Shown: one piece after another, positions 23,718 through 34,362 of the stretch
How positions within the stretch are numbered: the first letter of the stretch is position 1
Layout of the letters: every line of letters starts with the position of its first letter
Source of the DNA: Desmodesmus armatus
Lineage: Eukaryota; Chlorophyta; Chlorophyceae; Sphaeropleales; Scenedesmaceae
Length of the DNA stretch: 64,000 nt
Reading direction: 5' to 3'
Assembly: GCA_007449985.2 (NCBI GenBank)
Contig: VIIQ02000581.1
Location: forward strand, 372,001 to 436,000
Program-made: the position numbers and the translations under genes
The notes under the pieces: model-generated
The model's database searches: none
Seen by the model: the letters and a program-made list of their open reading frames with translations, nothing else
What the model was told of the DNA's origin: nothing

Positions 23718-25577
23718 ATTGTTGCTGGTAACGATGCCTTGTCTGCAGGGCCCGAGGTGCTTTGTGCCATTTGTGCATACTGGTGCTGGCTGGCTCTGAC
23801 TCTTGCCTCATGCAGCATGTGTTTGTGTGACGTGGACTTTCTGAAGCTGCGTGATGCTAATTGGCCATACCTGTGCAGCTGTCATGACTCGGCCCATGAG
23901 GTCTCTACTAGAGTATGTGTATTGCAGCTGTTGAGCTCGGCATGAACGGCGCTCCCTCCGGCTGCTGAGTCAACAGACACATGCACCAGGTTGTCACAGG
24001 CCAGGCTGACGGGCGTGGTACTGGTGCTGATACGCGGGCAGCTGGTAGGGATGGTTACGTGGCACCCAGGAGCAGCTGCTGCACACACCAAACAGGTGCA
24101 TCCATAAGCACAGCCAACAGGTGTGTCACCCATCCCATTCCACAATGTACGGTTCAGCACAAGAGCAATGCTACAAAACCCAATGGCGCTGACCTTGAGA
24201 GGCACCGCGCAAGTGAGTGCAGTGCCATTTTTTTGAAAGTACAACAGGCTACCATATTGCCGCAGTCAGTGTGCGGCAATACGCCTGCAAAATGAGCTGT
24301 AAGCCAGCAACAACCCATACAGCCCAAGGTGCATGCTTCCAGCCCCTGAGAGCTGTACAATCCGCCGCACCTTACTTGGGCCGCCGCACATCCCCAGTCA
24401 TTTTGGGGTTCCGCCAGCAACAACCCATACAGCCCACAAAGCATTTTTCCAGCCCCTGAGAGCTGTTCAACCCGCAGCAACCCTACTTGGGCCGCCGCAC
24501 TTCCCCAGTCATTTTGGGGTTCTGCGAAGACGGTCACAATCCTTCCAACTAATTCAGAGGCAGGCCGGACAGCGACAGCCCTAGACGATTTGCAGCCAAC
24601 CAAGGAGGTATGGTCAGTCATGCCAAAACAAAATTCATGGCCACCTTTCAGGGCCACTAGGCTGCCTTGTCCAGGCGGCACAGACCCTCATGCTAGCATG
24701 CAGACAGCTACTTCAGCTCAACTATCTGCTCATTGCAGCCAGTACTTCTAGTCACAAATGGCATCACAAGTCAACATCGTAACATCACACGTCAAAGAGC
24801 ACCACCTGCACACGGCAAGTCTGTCCTTGTGATCTGAAGCCAGCGCTAGTGCTGCAAAGGCCAAAGGCCTGAACCTGCTGCCCCCTTGCATGGATAGTTA
24901 CCATGCACCGTCACAGCCTTGTCAAGCAGGCCCTGGTGTGTGCTGGTCTGGCTGCAAATGCTACAGTGCTGTTTATGATCAGTCAGCACTTCTGACTTTG
25001 GCACAGTCACAGAGGCTTGATATTCCCTGCAAGCACATGCGCGGCATGGCTGGCTGACAACAAGGCATGCCTGGCCTTGCACATGACATGCCTGAGGCAG
25101 CCAGCAGACACAACTGCTGTGACAGACAGGACCACAATGAGCCTTGAGTAGTGAAGGGACAGCAAGCACCTTCAAGCATACTCTGTTGCACAATGCTGCA
25201 CATTGAGGACTACAAACTCAGCCACACCATAGCTAGTTTTTGGAGGCAAGCCCCGATACTTGTGCTGGCACCAGACCACCGCTGCACTGCAGCTGCACCA
25301 ATGTACTCCACCACATTCTTCAGCTCGGGCGCCGGGGCATGCTGTGGAGGAATGTGTGCCGCGTCTACGAACCTTTGAAACCCTGCCTGTCGCCAGTCAC
25401 GCCCATGCTGTTCCCAGCCAATGGTGCCTCTGCCCCGCGCTGCTGCATATTGAGCGCTTGTCAATCTTTGCAGCCGGCAGCATACCCAGTGTGGTTGCTG
25501 ACCCAGCACCCTTGCTGCTGCCGTGGTGACTGCAACCAGGGGCACGCCATTTGCCAGTGCACTGCTGCTGCCCGGTG
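23718..25577. other. Intergenic after GNL1, with a 110-bp duplication
   Basis: The first ~240 bp are T/G-rich (GNL1 3' flank). The rest changes to C/A-rich, as expected downstream of a minus-strand gene. No gene is recognised. A minus-strand open segment at 25210-25370 (RFVDAAHIPPQHAPAPELKN) has a coding look. It could be a further exon of the orphan gene at 25578 if the intron donor GTGACA within its last codons is used (phase 1 to phase 1), but nothing identifies it. Confidence 0.4.
24303..24524. repeat. Tandem duplication, unit about 110 bp
   Basis: Two adjacent copies, 24303-24412 and 24413-24524, start with GCCAGCAACAACCCATACAG. They share CCAGCCCCTGAGAGCTGT, ACTTGGGCCGCCGCAC and CCCCAGTCATTTTGGGGTT. 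They differ by scattered substitutions and a 2-bp length change, so the duplication is not recent. CCCCAnnnnnTTTTGGGG forms a small palindromic core in each copy. Confidence 0.9.
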
Positions 25578-25700
25578 CTAGCTGTCACGCTTGGCCAGCC
25601 TGTATGCCAGGCCCACAGTTGCCAGCACCACCAGCAGGAGGGCCACAAACCGCAGGCAGAACTCCTGAGTCACCTGGCGTGGGTTCTGGTTGCAGAAGGC
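25578..25700 (-). CDS. Possible terminal exon of an unidentified membrane protein
   Basis: A minus-strand exon after acceptor CTGTAG reads AFCNQNPRQVTQEFCLRF, then a strongly hydrophobic run (VALLLVVLATVGLAYRLA) and KRDS before TAG at 25580. The pattern is one TM helix with a short basic tail, atypical of chance frames here. Upstream candidate: an ORF beginning at ATG 26064 (MSSNPGHGCDGHFKHRQEAL, then a Cys/His cluster around CKQCSRTINECD) ending at donor 25908. Its phase (1) does not fit this exon (0), so at least one exon between them is missing or the two are unrelated. Family not recognised. Confidence 0.3.
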   Translation of the reverse strand, partial: AFCNQNPRQVTQEFCLRFVALLLVVLATVGLAYRLAKRDS

Positions 25701-25907
25701 CTACAGGCACCAGCAGGACATAAGGCAGTGCGGACAGTGGGATGTAAGGCAGTGCATATGCAGCAGATTTGGCTGTCAAGGCAGATGGCGTGCTGAGGGT
25801 TTGACATAGCTGCAGCAGGTGGCAAGCAATTGTGCGTGGATGTGCCTCCATCTGATACATGGCATGTACGGGTTTGCAAGCCGGCCAATGCTGAACAGGA
25901 CACTCAC

Positions 25908-26064
25908 CGACACTGCTGATGTCACACTCATTGATCGTCCTGCTGCACTGCTTGCATGAGACATGCGGGCCTTTGCATCGCCAGCCCCGTGGACTGAATT
26001 TTCTGAGGGCTTCCTGTCTGTGTTTGAAATGACCATCACAACCATGTCCTGGGTTGCTGGACAT
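25908..26064 (-). CDS. Possible first exon with Cys/His cluster, unidentified gene
   Basis: ATG at 26064, 52 codons, GTGAGT donor after 25908 (phase 1). It contains CDGHFKHRQEALRKFSPRGW and, after a CKGPHVS linker, CKQCSRTINEC. The spacing C-x3-H-x2-H ... C-x6-C-x2-C suggests metal binding, but no family is recognised. CTG/CAG-rich sequence upstream (26080-26200) would be 5' UTR. It lies on the same strand as the orphan TM exon at 25578-25700. Confidence 0.25.
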
Positions 26065-27327
26065 GCACTCTTGTCATCGGTGCAGCTGCTGCTGCAGTTG
26101 CTGTTGCTGCAGTTTGCGTTGTTGCTCAGCAGATGCTGCTCCTGCAGCTGCAAGCTACTGCATCCTTGGAGGGTGCAGCAGTTGGCACAGCTGCAGCTGC
26201 ATCCATGTGCAGGCATGTTTGCTGCACCATCTGAGCAGTCGGATGCCAGACTGCCGATTGACGTAGTTGTCAGAGCATTCTGCACACTGAAAGGGTGTGG
26301 TTTTGATGCTCGAGAGTGCTGATCGCCCTCTCGAGAAAGTTGCTGCATACCTAACTTGATGAGTGCGCAATCGAGAGCTGCACAGCGGTGCCTTGCAGAG
26401 AGCCAACGTCACAGAAAACCTGGTTCAAGTTACCCGGACACGATATTGATGCGCACAGATGCCTGATGGTGCCAGGACCAACTACCGCCAAACAAGTTAG
26501 CGCGAAGCACGCCCAAATTGCACAGCCTTACACCCGTTTATTCAATATGCTATACTTCCTGGTTGATCATAAGGAAGGCACTGTGACAATGCCCAGACTT
26601 GCGGCTGGGCACGTGACATGAATAAGGCGCGTACTTGCAATTGTCAGCTGCCCAGCTAGGCATGCGCCTGACCTGTTTCGTTTGGCAAATGTGCATCAGC
26701 GCGTCATCACAGACGCTGACTGCCTGTCCAGCGGTACACTCAAGGTAGATCCTCTGTGGCCGCGCAGCACTGAACACACACTGATTAGTATTCATGAACT
26801 AGGGGACTGTGGTGTCTGGACGGGAGTCAGAGCAGCATGGCTGTTTGTTGCAGCAAAGCTGCAAGTTGCTCTCTTGCATGTTCGCAAGCGTTGCCGGATA
26901 GGTCAGCTGCTGGCCCTGAACTAGGGCAGCAACATTGCACTGCTGCAAAATGGATGTTGCATGAAAGTGTGAGCCTCCATGCATACGAGCTTGTAGCAGC
27001 GACGCTCCATCCGCACCAGCATGTTGCAGAAGCCACGTGTTAACACTTGTGCAGCGGCTAAACACAAGAATATGAACAGTCAACATGCCACAATCAGGAA
27101 CCCATCAGCTGCACCCTGCCTAAGAAGCGCACTTCAGCAACCCTCAAAGCATCACTGGGTCAACCAAAACCTGCAAACTAAAACAGAGCAGCAAAGCTGC
27201 CCTCAAAACAATGCCATAAGCAGCTCAGCAGGCTTGCACGGAGGTTCCTTGAGTGCGAAGCCCAAAATTGCTGGTGCATCAGCAGTTCCTAGCAGCGCTG
27301 GCTGGCTCGTCCCCGATCTTCCATCCA
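26065..27327. other. Intergenic downstream of secretory peroxiredoxin
   Basis: No supported gene. It contains CTG-rich sequence (26080-26200), short AT-richer patches, and a minus-strand TGTAA at 26532-26528. That signal would give the peroxiredoxin a ~0.8-kb 3' UTR. The part beyond it should contain the promoter of the orphan minus-strand ORF, if that is real. Confidence 0.4.
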
Positions 27328-30170
27328 TCACTTGAGGCTTGAGAAGTAATCCTTGCTGTCCTGCACGCACACAACATGCAGGCATACAGGCATGAGGAAA
27401 ACACATTACCAGGGCCCTAGCACATCCGTCAAACCTTGGCGAAGCTGCCAGGTGCCGCAAGCAAACTCACCAACCCAACCCAACCATCCACACAGCCTGT
27501 TTCACCCGATCATTGGCAACTGGGTCAAAGCATCCTGCGCTCCTAGCATGCCCGTCCAAGTTACGGCCCCAGGCCAGGTGCACCACGTTGCTATGCAGTG
27601 TCAACATGCATTGCAGTGCAGCATGCAGCAGGTCAGGTGTTTCCAACTGCCACAGTGATGCTGTGCAGGGCTAGGGCTGCTGCTGTGAGCGCACCTTGGG
27701 TGTGGGCTTCATGGTCTTGGACCCGGGTGTCCAGCCAGCGGGGCAAACCTGCAGGCCACCACAACACAAACAGATGGTTACTGTCTCTGCAGACCGTCAC
27801 AACAGGATGCCAAACTGGAGCGGCATATGACGGCCATATCAAAGGAAGTACAGCACAGCAATAGCAACCACCAAGGGCTGCACAGGTGAAATCCCTATGC
27901 CAGAAACTGTTTGTGTCTTTAGACACATGATTGCAGTGTCACGACACAACCTGCGACGGGACCCACCTCATCTGGGTTAGTCTGGACGTGCTGCACAGCC
28001 TGCACAACACAGCAAAGCACAGCACAACATAGCAGCATCAGTTGATCTCCGACGACACCTTGCCCGGTGTGCAGGAGCAGCAAGAGCCCCCAGCTGATAC
28101 GCCATTGGGACATGGTCAAAACAACAGGCTGTCAATGTGCATCATATGCACGTATTGGCACGTGCAGCAGCCCCTTGTGTGGTGTTGGCGTAACACACAG
28201 GATGCCTTTGCCGGGGGCCCACCAACCCCCCGCTCACAAGCAAAGTGCGGTCAAATGCCCACGGACGGTAACCCTGCAAAGCACTGCGGCATACCACTGC
28301 CCAAAGCTCACCTGCAGAATCCGGATGGTCTCGTCCACATTGCGGCCGAAAGCCAGGTTGTTGATGGTTGCGTGCTGGATGACGCCCTCCTTGTCAATGA
28401 TGAACAGACCACGCAGGGCAACTCCTTCCTCTGCAGGATCATAGAGCATGGCACATCACAGCACAGCATTTGTCACCGGTACTGCGCTGTGCAGCACATC
28501 AGGCTACACCATTGCAGACCAGTACATACCTTGCATAAGCAGCACACCATGCTTCCCTCACATAGCTTGCCAGGGGTAGCCATGCTACAAGTAACTGTAT
28601 TTACAGTGCTGCCACACTCTGCATCAAACAGAAACAGCGGCCAGAACTACACCTGCTGCCTTCATAATCTATAATCTATAATCTGCAGCTGCTCCGCACC
28701 GCCTACCTGACAGCACACCATATGCCTCACTGATTTCCCGCTTCAGGTCAGACACCAAGGGGTAGGCCAGCTCACCAAGACCACCTGCCAACAGGCACAC
28801 ACCAACACATAGGATTGGGACACTCGCACTCATGTGATACAGTATTGACTGTGTCCTGGTGAGCTGCAGTCGTTTGCTGTACATCGCGCGTTGGCAGATT
28901 CCGGAGCACAACGAGACTTGACAGCGAAGGTGCTGTGATTTGCATTTGGCGACAGCAGCAAATGCGTACTTGTTGCCACCAGTGCCTGCACTGCTGCTGA
29001 CCGACACAGCTGCTATGGCCAATACTGCCATGAAAATGGGCGCAAGCTGCAGTACGGAACACACCTGCAGTGTGCGCTGTACTATAACTCTGCCCACCGA
29101 AAACTGTCGGCTGTAGGACTTATCCAGTTGTCTCCAGCTGTCCCTCGCATGTACTGCTGCTGTGCCTTTCCATTGTCAGCTGAAGCCCCACCTGATGCCC
29201 CAACTGATGCCCCACCCATGCGCCTCAGCTGCCTGCCTACCTTCCTTGCGTGGCTGCCTGTTCCACTGCAGGTGTGCATACTGGCTGTCCACAGACACCC
29301 CCAGCACCTCAGCCTCTAGCTTCTGGAACTCCTTGATCTTGTCAGAGTAGGCCGTCAACTCAGTGGGGCACACAAACGTGAAGCTGCAGTGCAATATGAG
29401 CGGCAGTGCAACACACAATAAGAAATACACTTCCATGATGCAACTATGGTCTAGCAGGGGGTGGGGTAGATGGGATGCCTCGAACAGCGCCACTGCATGA
29501 CACATAGGCCGTGCATGTTCTCAGGCCTCAAGCCAGACACCTAGGGGCTGCTGTTGTGACGTTGCGGTGGTTCAGGCTTTTGCTGGGTATGCCATGTCGG
29601 GGGTGGTGGGCATGATTCGCATCTATGGTTGTTGGCCTTGTTGCCGCTGACACCTGTGATTGGGGGTGAGAGCTGGGACTACCCTTCCAGTACAGCAGCG
29701 CACTCACTCAAGAGGGTAGAAGAAGAGCACCACATACTTGCCCTTGAAGGATGCAAGGGAGACTTCTTGGAATTGGTCCTGTCAACAAAGGGCCAAGTAA
29801 CATGATGCTAGTCACGAGGTCGCTCACGACGCTAGTCAGACAGACCCACTGGGCTGTTTGACACAGCCTGGTCCCATGCTGGTGCACTGTGAGTGCCTTG
29901 CTGGACAGGTACGGCAGGTGCTGTCCTCGCCGGAGCTGATTAGTGTCGAAGTTAGCTGCTGGTGGGGCCAACCAACCAGCACTGGCCCCAGGGGTGAGGA
30001 TGATTGACCCTCTGCTGCCACCCGCTACCCCACCAGTGCCCCAATCTCACTTGGTACACTGCCACTGCCTTGAACTCTGGCGCTGGGTTCCCAACCAAAG
30101 GCCTGAGAGCCTCTGCTCCTTGAAGGACTGCAGCAACTGCAGCAACTGCCAACAGCATGGACGTCCTCAT
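27328..30170 (-). CDS. Typical 2-Cys peroxiredoxin with N-terminal signal peptide
   Basis: Exons: 30170-30051, 29778-29708, 29383-29241, 28784-28707, 28430-28312, 27999-27967, 27748-27695, 27360-27328. They total 651 nt, 216 residues, in phase. The peroxidatic Cys is in FTFVCPTE and the resolving Cys in EVCPAGW. The overoxidation-sensitivity motifs GGLG ([10 protein letters not shown]) and C-terminal YF (DYFSSLK) are both present. The N-terminus [21 protein letters not shown] is a hydrophobic signal peptide with an AEA-type cleavage site and lacks the Ser/Arg-rich look of a plastid transit peptide. The enzyme reduces H2O2 and hydroperoxides using thioredoxin; location is probably the secretory pathway/ER, or less likely a membrane-targeted plastid form. 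No ER-retention signal ends the protein. Tandem paralogue of the gene at 30884-33639. An upstream in-frame ATG (30257) would mask the signal peptide. Confidence 0.88.
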
Positions 30171-30883
30171 GCTGCTCACTGACAGTGAACGCGCACACAG
30201 GTATAACAGAGGTACGCACACAGTCACGAACACGACTCTGTGTCCCCCTTGGCACAAAAGCTGCGGGACTCTAGAAGCGTCGCAGGCAACGAACGCGACA
30301 CCTAATATGTCAGAAAATGTTGCAAGTATTTTCTGGTTGGCTTGAGGATATTGCCTTTGCCAGTTTCAACTTGCACTCACGGTTTTGGAGATATACCCAG
30401 TGCTCTTGCTGAATTTCACAGCCTAGATCGTTGACTCTTCACCTTCCACATGTTTGTCTAGTCCAGCCATACAGTTGGTTGCTTTTGAGGTCTGTACAAG
30501 CATGTTGGTGGGTGACCACCAGGTCTATTCAAGCTCGATGGTATGAGCCTACTGACAAGCTGCAAGTACAAATTCATCTCTTGTGATAGTGGTGTTGTTT
30601 GACCCTCAATTACTGGAATTGTGTTGTACATTGTTTTACTGTACTTCATCAGACTTTTGAACAGTGTTGACCTCAACACTGGGCTGGTCACTTTCTGTTG
30701 ATACCAGCCAGCCTGTCATGTTTGCTGCTGCACCAATCATCTGACATGTACCAACATGACACTGGACGCCATGAGTTCTCGCTCAATCTGTTAACCACTC
30801 TCGGCTCTCAACCACACCCAGTCAGAACAATCGCCCATCCTGCATCAAGTCAAACTCTCTCCTGCTGCAACTGCAACTGCTGC
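30171..30883. promoter_or_regulatory. Spacer between the two peroxiredoxin genes
   Basis: 713 bp holding the 3' flank of the plastid peroxiredoxin and the promoter of the secretory one. More A/T-rich than its surroundings around 30300-30700. No TGTAA was found on the minus strand and no recognisable redox element was seen. Confidence 0.4.
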
Positions 30884-33639
30884 TTAGACAGCTGAGAAGT
30901 ACTCCTTGCTGCCCTTGGGGTCTGGCTTCATGGTCTTGGAGCCAGGGGTCCAGCCGGCAGGGCACACCTACAGGAACAAACATACACGACTCAGTACTTG
31001 GACAAGCACTATTGACACTACCAACTTGGGCTGCTGCAATTATGGAACAAACAAATGGCAATGCGATGGGAAAGGCAGATGCTTGATAACAATGTGGGAA
31101 GTACCAAAAGTGGTGGCTGTGATGGGGCGGAGAGGCGCCTGCCCAACATGAAACCTAGCAGCCTGCCTGTACCCAAACCCACCTCATCAGGGTTGCTCTG
31201 CACATACTGGAGGGCCTGTTGACACACATCAGCACAGCAGCAGGACACAAACATGGTGAGGCACCAGCACCGACAATTGCAGCATGCTGCATGCACCTTG
31301 CAGGAAAACCACTACTGCGACCGCACACGGACACTCCAGCTGATCAACTATCACCTACAAAACATGCAATGCATCACGAATCTCAGCACGAAGGCTAGAT
31401 GGTTCTGTCTGCAAACGGTGCAGCTGCTAGTTCGAGCCAGCTGGCATGCTTGCTGCTGCCGCACCTGCAGGGTGCGGAGGGTCTCGTCCACGGAGCGGCC
31501 GAATGCCAGGTTGTTGATGGTGGAGTGCTGCACAACACCCTCCTTGTCGATGATGAACAGACCACGCAGGGCAATGCCGTCCTCTGTAGACACAAGGCAC
31601 ACACAGAGAAGAATTGGTGTATGGTCAGGAATACATGTAAATGGCTGTGATGAGATGTCCAACTGGGGGTTTCCCTCAAAAAAGCACCCGCGGTGACCCA
31701 CTGCTGTTTATGTATGACATGGCAGCCACTATGACAGCCAGCGCAACTACGGCAGCAGCACTGATATGATGCCCACACATACCAGTCCCCGGAATAGATG
31801 CCCCTTGCATGGCCAGTGTCCACACTGGCATTCACAGACATGCTGGGCGCCTGCGTCTGACAGCTGCCACCCTCGATCGCCTGCACTGTCCTGTTGCACT
31901 GTCGGAACTTGCTGCAGCAGCCGCCACTATGATTTGTCTCTGAACAGGAAAGTGCGATCTGACAGAACACAGCAAGGCAGCAGTCCACTGTGGTCGACTG
32001 TTTGCTGTGTGCGCTGTGTTGCTGCTGCGTCGCGCCTCACCTGTCAGCACGCCGTACTTCTCGCTGATCTCCTTCTTCAGGTCAGCCACCAGGGGTAGTT
32101 CAGGTCACCCAGACCACCTGAAAGTGAATGAAAGCAACACCAGCACACGCAGTCTCAGTGTCTTGCTCAAAATCTTACGATCCAAAAACTTACGATCCTT
32201 GCTGTTCTGTTGACGTGGGACGTCTGATTGCAAGTCATGTGTCAACACACACGCTCAGATCCCGCCTGGCAGCACCAAGCTGAGTGAGCAGAAGCACTCA
32301 TAGTTGAATGCTTGCAAACACACTGGCATGACAGTTTCCGCTGCACTAGGCGTTTGCTGTGTTTGCATCAGTGACTTCTGCCACAAGAAAGCATCAAGAC
32401 AGGGCGGAGAGCTGTGGTGTCGGTTTGCATGGTTCCACCCAGCCCGACAGTTACAGCAGTCACCATGTGCAAGCCACAGACCGCTGGCTGGGGCCTTCCC
32501 TGTCAACAGCAATGCTGAATGCCGGGGGGAGTCCGCCCCCCCTTGTAAAACCAAAAATAGCAGAGTGCTCACCCTCCTTGCGGTCTGTCTGGATCCATGC
32601 CAGGTGTGTGAACTGGCTGTCCACTGACACACCCAGCACCTCAGTGTTGATGGCCTTGAACTCGCCGTGGCGGTCAGAGAAGGCTGTGATCTCTGTGGGG
32701 CACACAAAGGTGAAGCTGCAGGCAGGAAGCAACAGGCAAGGGCAGGAGGGGGATGGCGCGCGCGGGGGGGGGGGTCAGCAGGTGGCTGGCAGGGTGAAGT
32801 TGGTTAAGACTGGCTACATAGTGAGTAGCGGTCGATGCATCTGCACCAGGTTCCTGACAGCGATGTTCTGCTGTAGTCCTAGTGCCGCTGTAACATCTAC
32901 CCCTGCTCCTGCCGCACACTGACAGTACAAAAGCTGCTCGCTCTGCTGCTGGCTGCACAAATCCCGCAGTGCAGGTCGACTTGCGAGTCACTAGCAGTGA
33001 AGCAGGTATCGTCCCTCCCTCCCTCCCACGCACATACATGCACACAACAATTTTCCTGCCTTGCGATCCCCAGCCAGGCCACTCACTCCAGGGGGTAGAA
33101 GAACAGCACAACGTACTTGCCCTTGTACTGGCTCAGGCTGCAGTCCACAAACTCCTGGTCAAAGACAGCAGTGGCCTTGAAGTCAGGGGCAGTGCTGCCG
33201 ACCAGGGGAGCAGCTGCGGTGGGCAATTGCAGGAAAAGCACAAGTCTCAGTAAGCACAGCAGATTTCAGCCTAGGTGCAGGCTGTGGGAACACACACAGA
33301 GTCAGGTGTGTGGTGGGGTTGCTGGTGGTGGCTGGGTTGGCTGCCTCGACAAGAGGCTCGCTCAGAAGCAATTCAGCACTCCAAGAGAATACCAAACCCA
33401 TATAAATTGCTTTGATGTACAGGATAAAGCAATCAGGGCTGCGGTGATGTTGGTGCTTTCACTTGATCTGGCGATGAAAGTGCTTAGCGGCCATTCTCAC
33501 CTGCCTTCACCACAACGGCGCTCCTGGATGTGGGGCGCACTGCACGCTGTGCAACGCGTGCAAAGCGAGCGACAGCAGGCTTGGCAGCGCGGCTGCTGGC
33601 CACAGACATGCTGCGAGAAGCGTGCATAGTGGCAGCCAT
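30884..33639 (-). CDS. Plastid-type 2-Cys peroxiredoxin (one apparent frameshift)
   Basis: Exons: 33639-33501, 33213-33087, 32715-32573, 32117-32041, 31583-31465, 31215-31183, 30967-30884. A Ser/Arg/Ala-rich transit peptide ([20 protein letters not shown]) precedes [20 protein letters not shown]. The peroxidatic Cys (FTFVCPTE), GGLG, the resolving Cys (VCPAGW) and terminal EYFSAV mark a sensitive typical 2-Cys peroxiredoxin, BAS1/PRX1-like, in the stroma. Exons 3-6 have the same lengths as the neighbouring paralogue (143, 78, 119, 33), except exon 4, which is 77 instead of 78: the codons after LNY need CCCCC but only CCCC is present. One base restored gives 240 residues. Otherwise translation ends a few codons on (PWWLT, stop). 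The transcript unit follows PSB27 on the same strand. Confidence 0.87.
32092..32095 (-). other. Probable 1-base deletion in exon 4 of the plastid peroxiredoxin
   Basis: GGGG on the plus strand where five G are needed. The minus strand reads [12 protein letters not shown] instead of [14 protein letters not shown]. The paralogue has the intact equivalent ([14 protein letters not shown]) and a 78-nt exon. A homopolymer error or a real null allele could both explain it. Confidence 0.8.
32764..32774. repeat. G11 homopolymer in intron 2 of plastid peroxiredoxin
   Basis: Eleven consecutive G on the plus strand, preceded by a short CGCGCG. Intronic. Confidence 0.85.
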
Positions 33640-34362
33640 TGTAGAGCGTATGTGAAGGAGATGCGTCCGACAAAATGCTGGTGCAAAATGTGCTCAAGGT
33701 AGCCCGAGTGGCGTCCCAATAGAGCCGTGGTAGGGAAACAGTTACAGTTATTCGTAGGTTCCAGAGACAAGAGGCATTATAGGTGTAGGCAGCGTCACAC
33801 ACAGGCAATTGTACTTGCTGCCATATCTCTGTAGGGCGATCGCGTGACAGCGCCCTGTTGTCGTGGCATCAAACTGATCTGGTGGGCCAGCAGCTGTGAC
33901 ACACAATCAATCCTTGATCCGGAGATTGCACACCTGCAAATGACATCTGGGTTAGTCTTTCAAACAGTTAGCGTTGTCCTGAGAGCCAGCAACTCACTGC
34001 CCTTCCTTGCAGCTGACAGGCTGTCCCCTTGAGTGGTGCACCATGTGCAGTGAACTGGCTGGTGGACTGCATCCGCCGCAAAGTTAATGTATCAGCAAAT
34101 GTTACAGAGCTCCATGTCGGTACCATACACAGCCCAGGCGAGATCTTCAACAGTCCGGCACCCGGCAAACCACCTACCCCAGAAAGAATCTTCCCTGGCA
34201 GCAAAAACAGCACTGCGCCGCCTCAGGGTTTCACCAGGCAGATACATCCTGGAAAATTTTACAGTGCGCAAGAAACAACCAGCCAGCAGGTTTCGGCTGG
34301 GGGAACTGCAGCAGGTCCGGATTCCAATCATTGGAACAGCAGTAATGATTACTGCTGTCACA
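33640..34362. promoter_or_regulatory. Plastid peroxiredoxin promoter region and PSB27 3' flank
   Basis: 723 bp on the shared minus-strand block. A TGTAA (34263-34259) about 100 nt after the PSB27 stop probably marks its 3' end, leaving roughly 600 bp for the peroxiredoxin promoter. No clear core element was seen. Confidence 0.4.
34259..34263 (-). terminator. Candidate TGTAA poly(A) signal of PSB27
   Basis: TTACA on the plus strand, about 100 nt downstream of the PSB27 stop. Confidence 0.45.
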
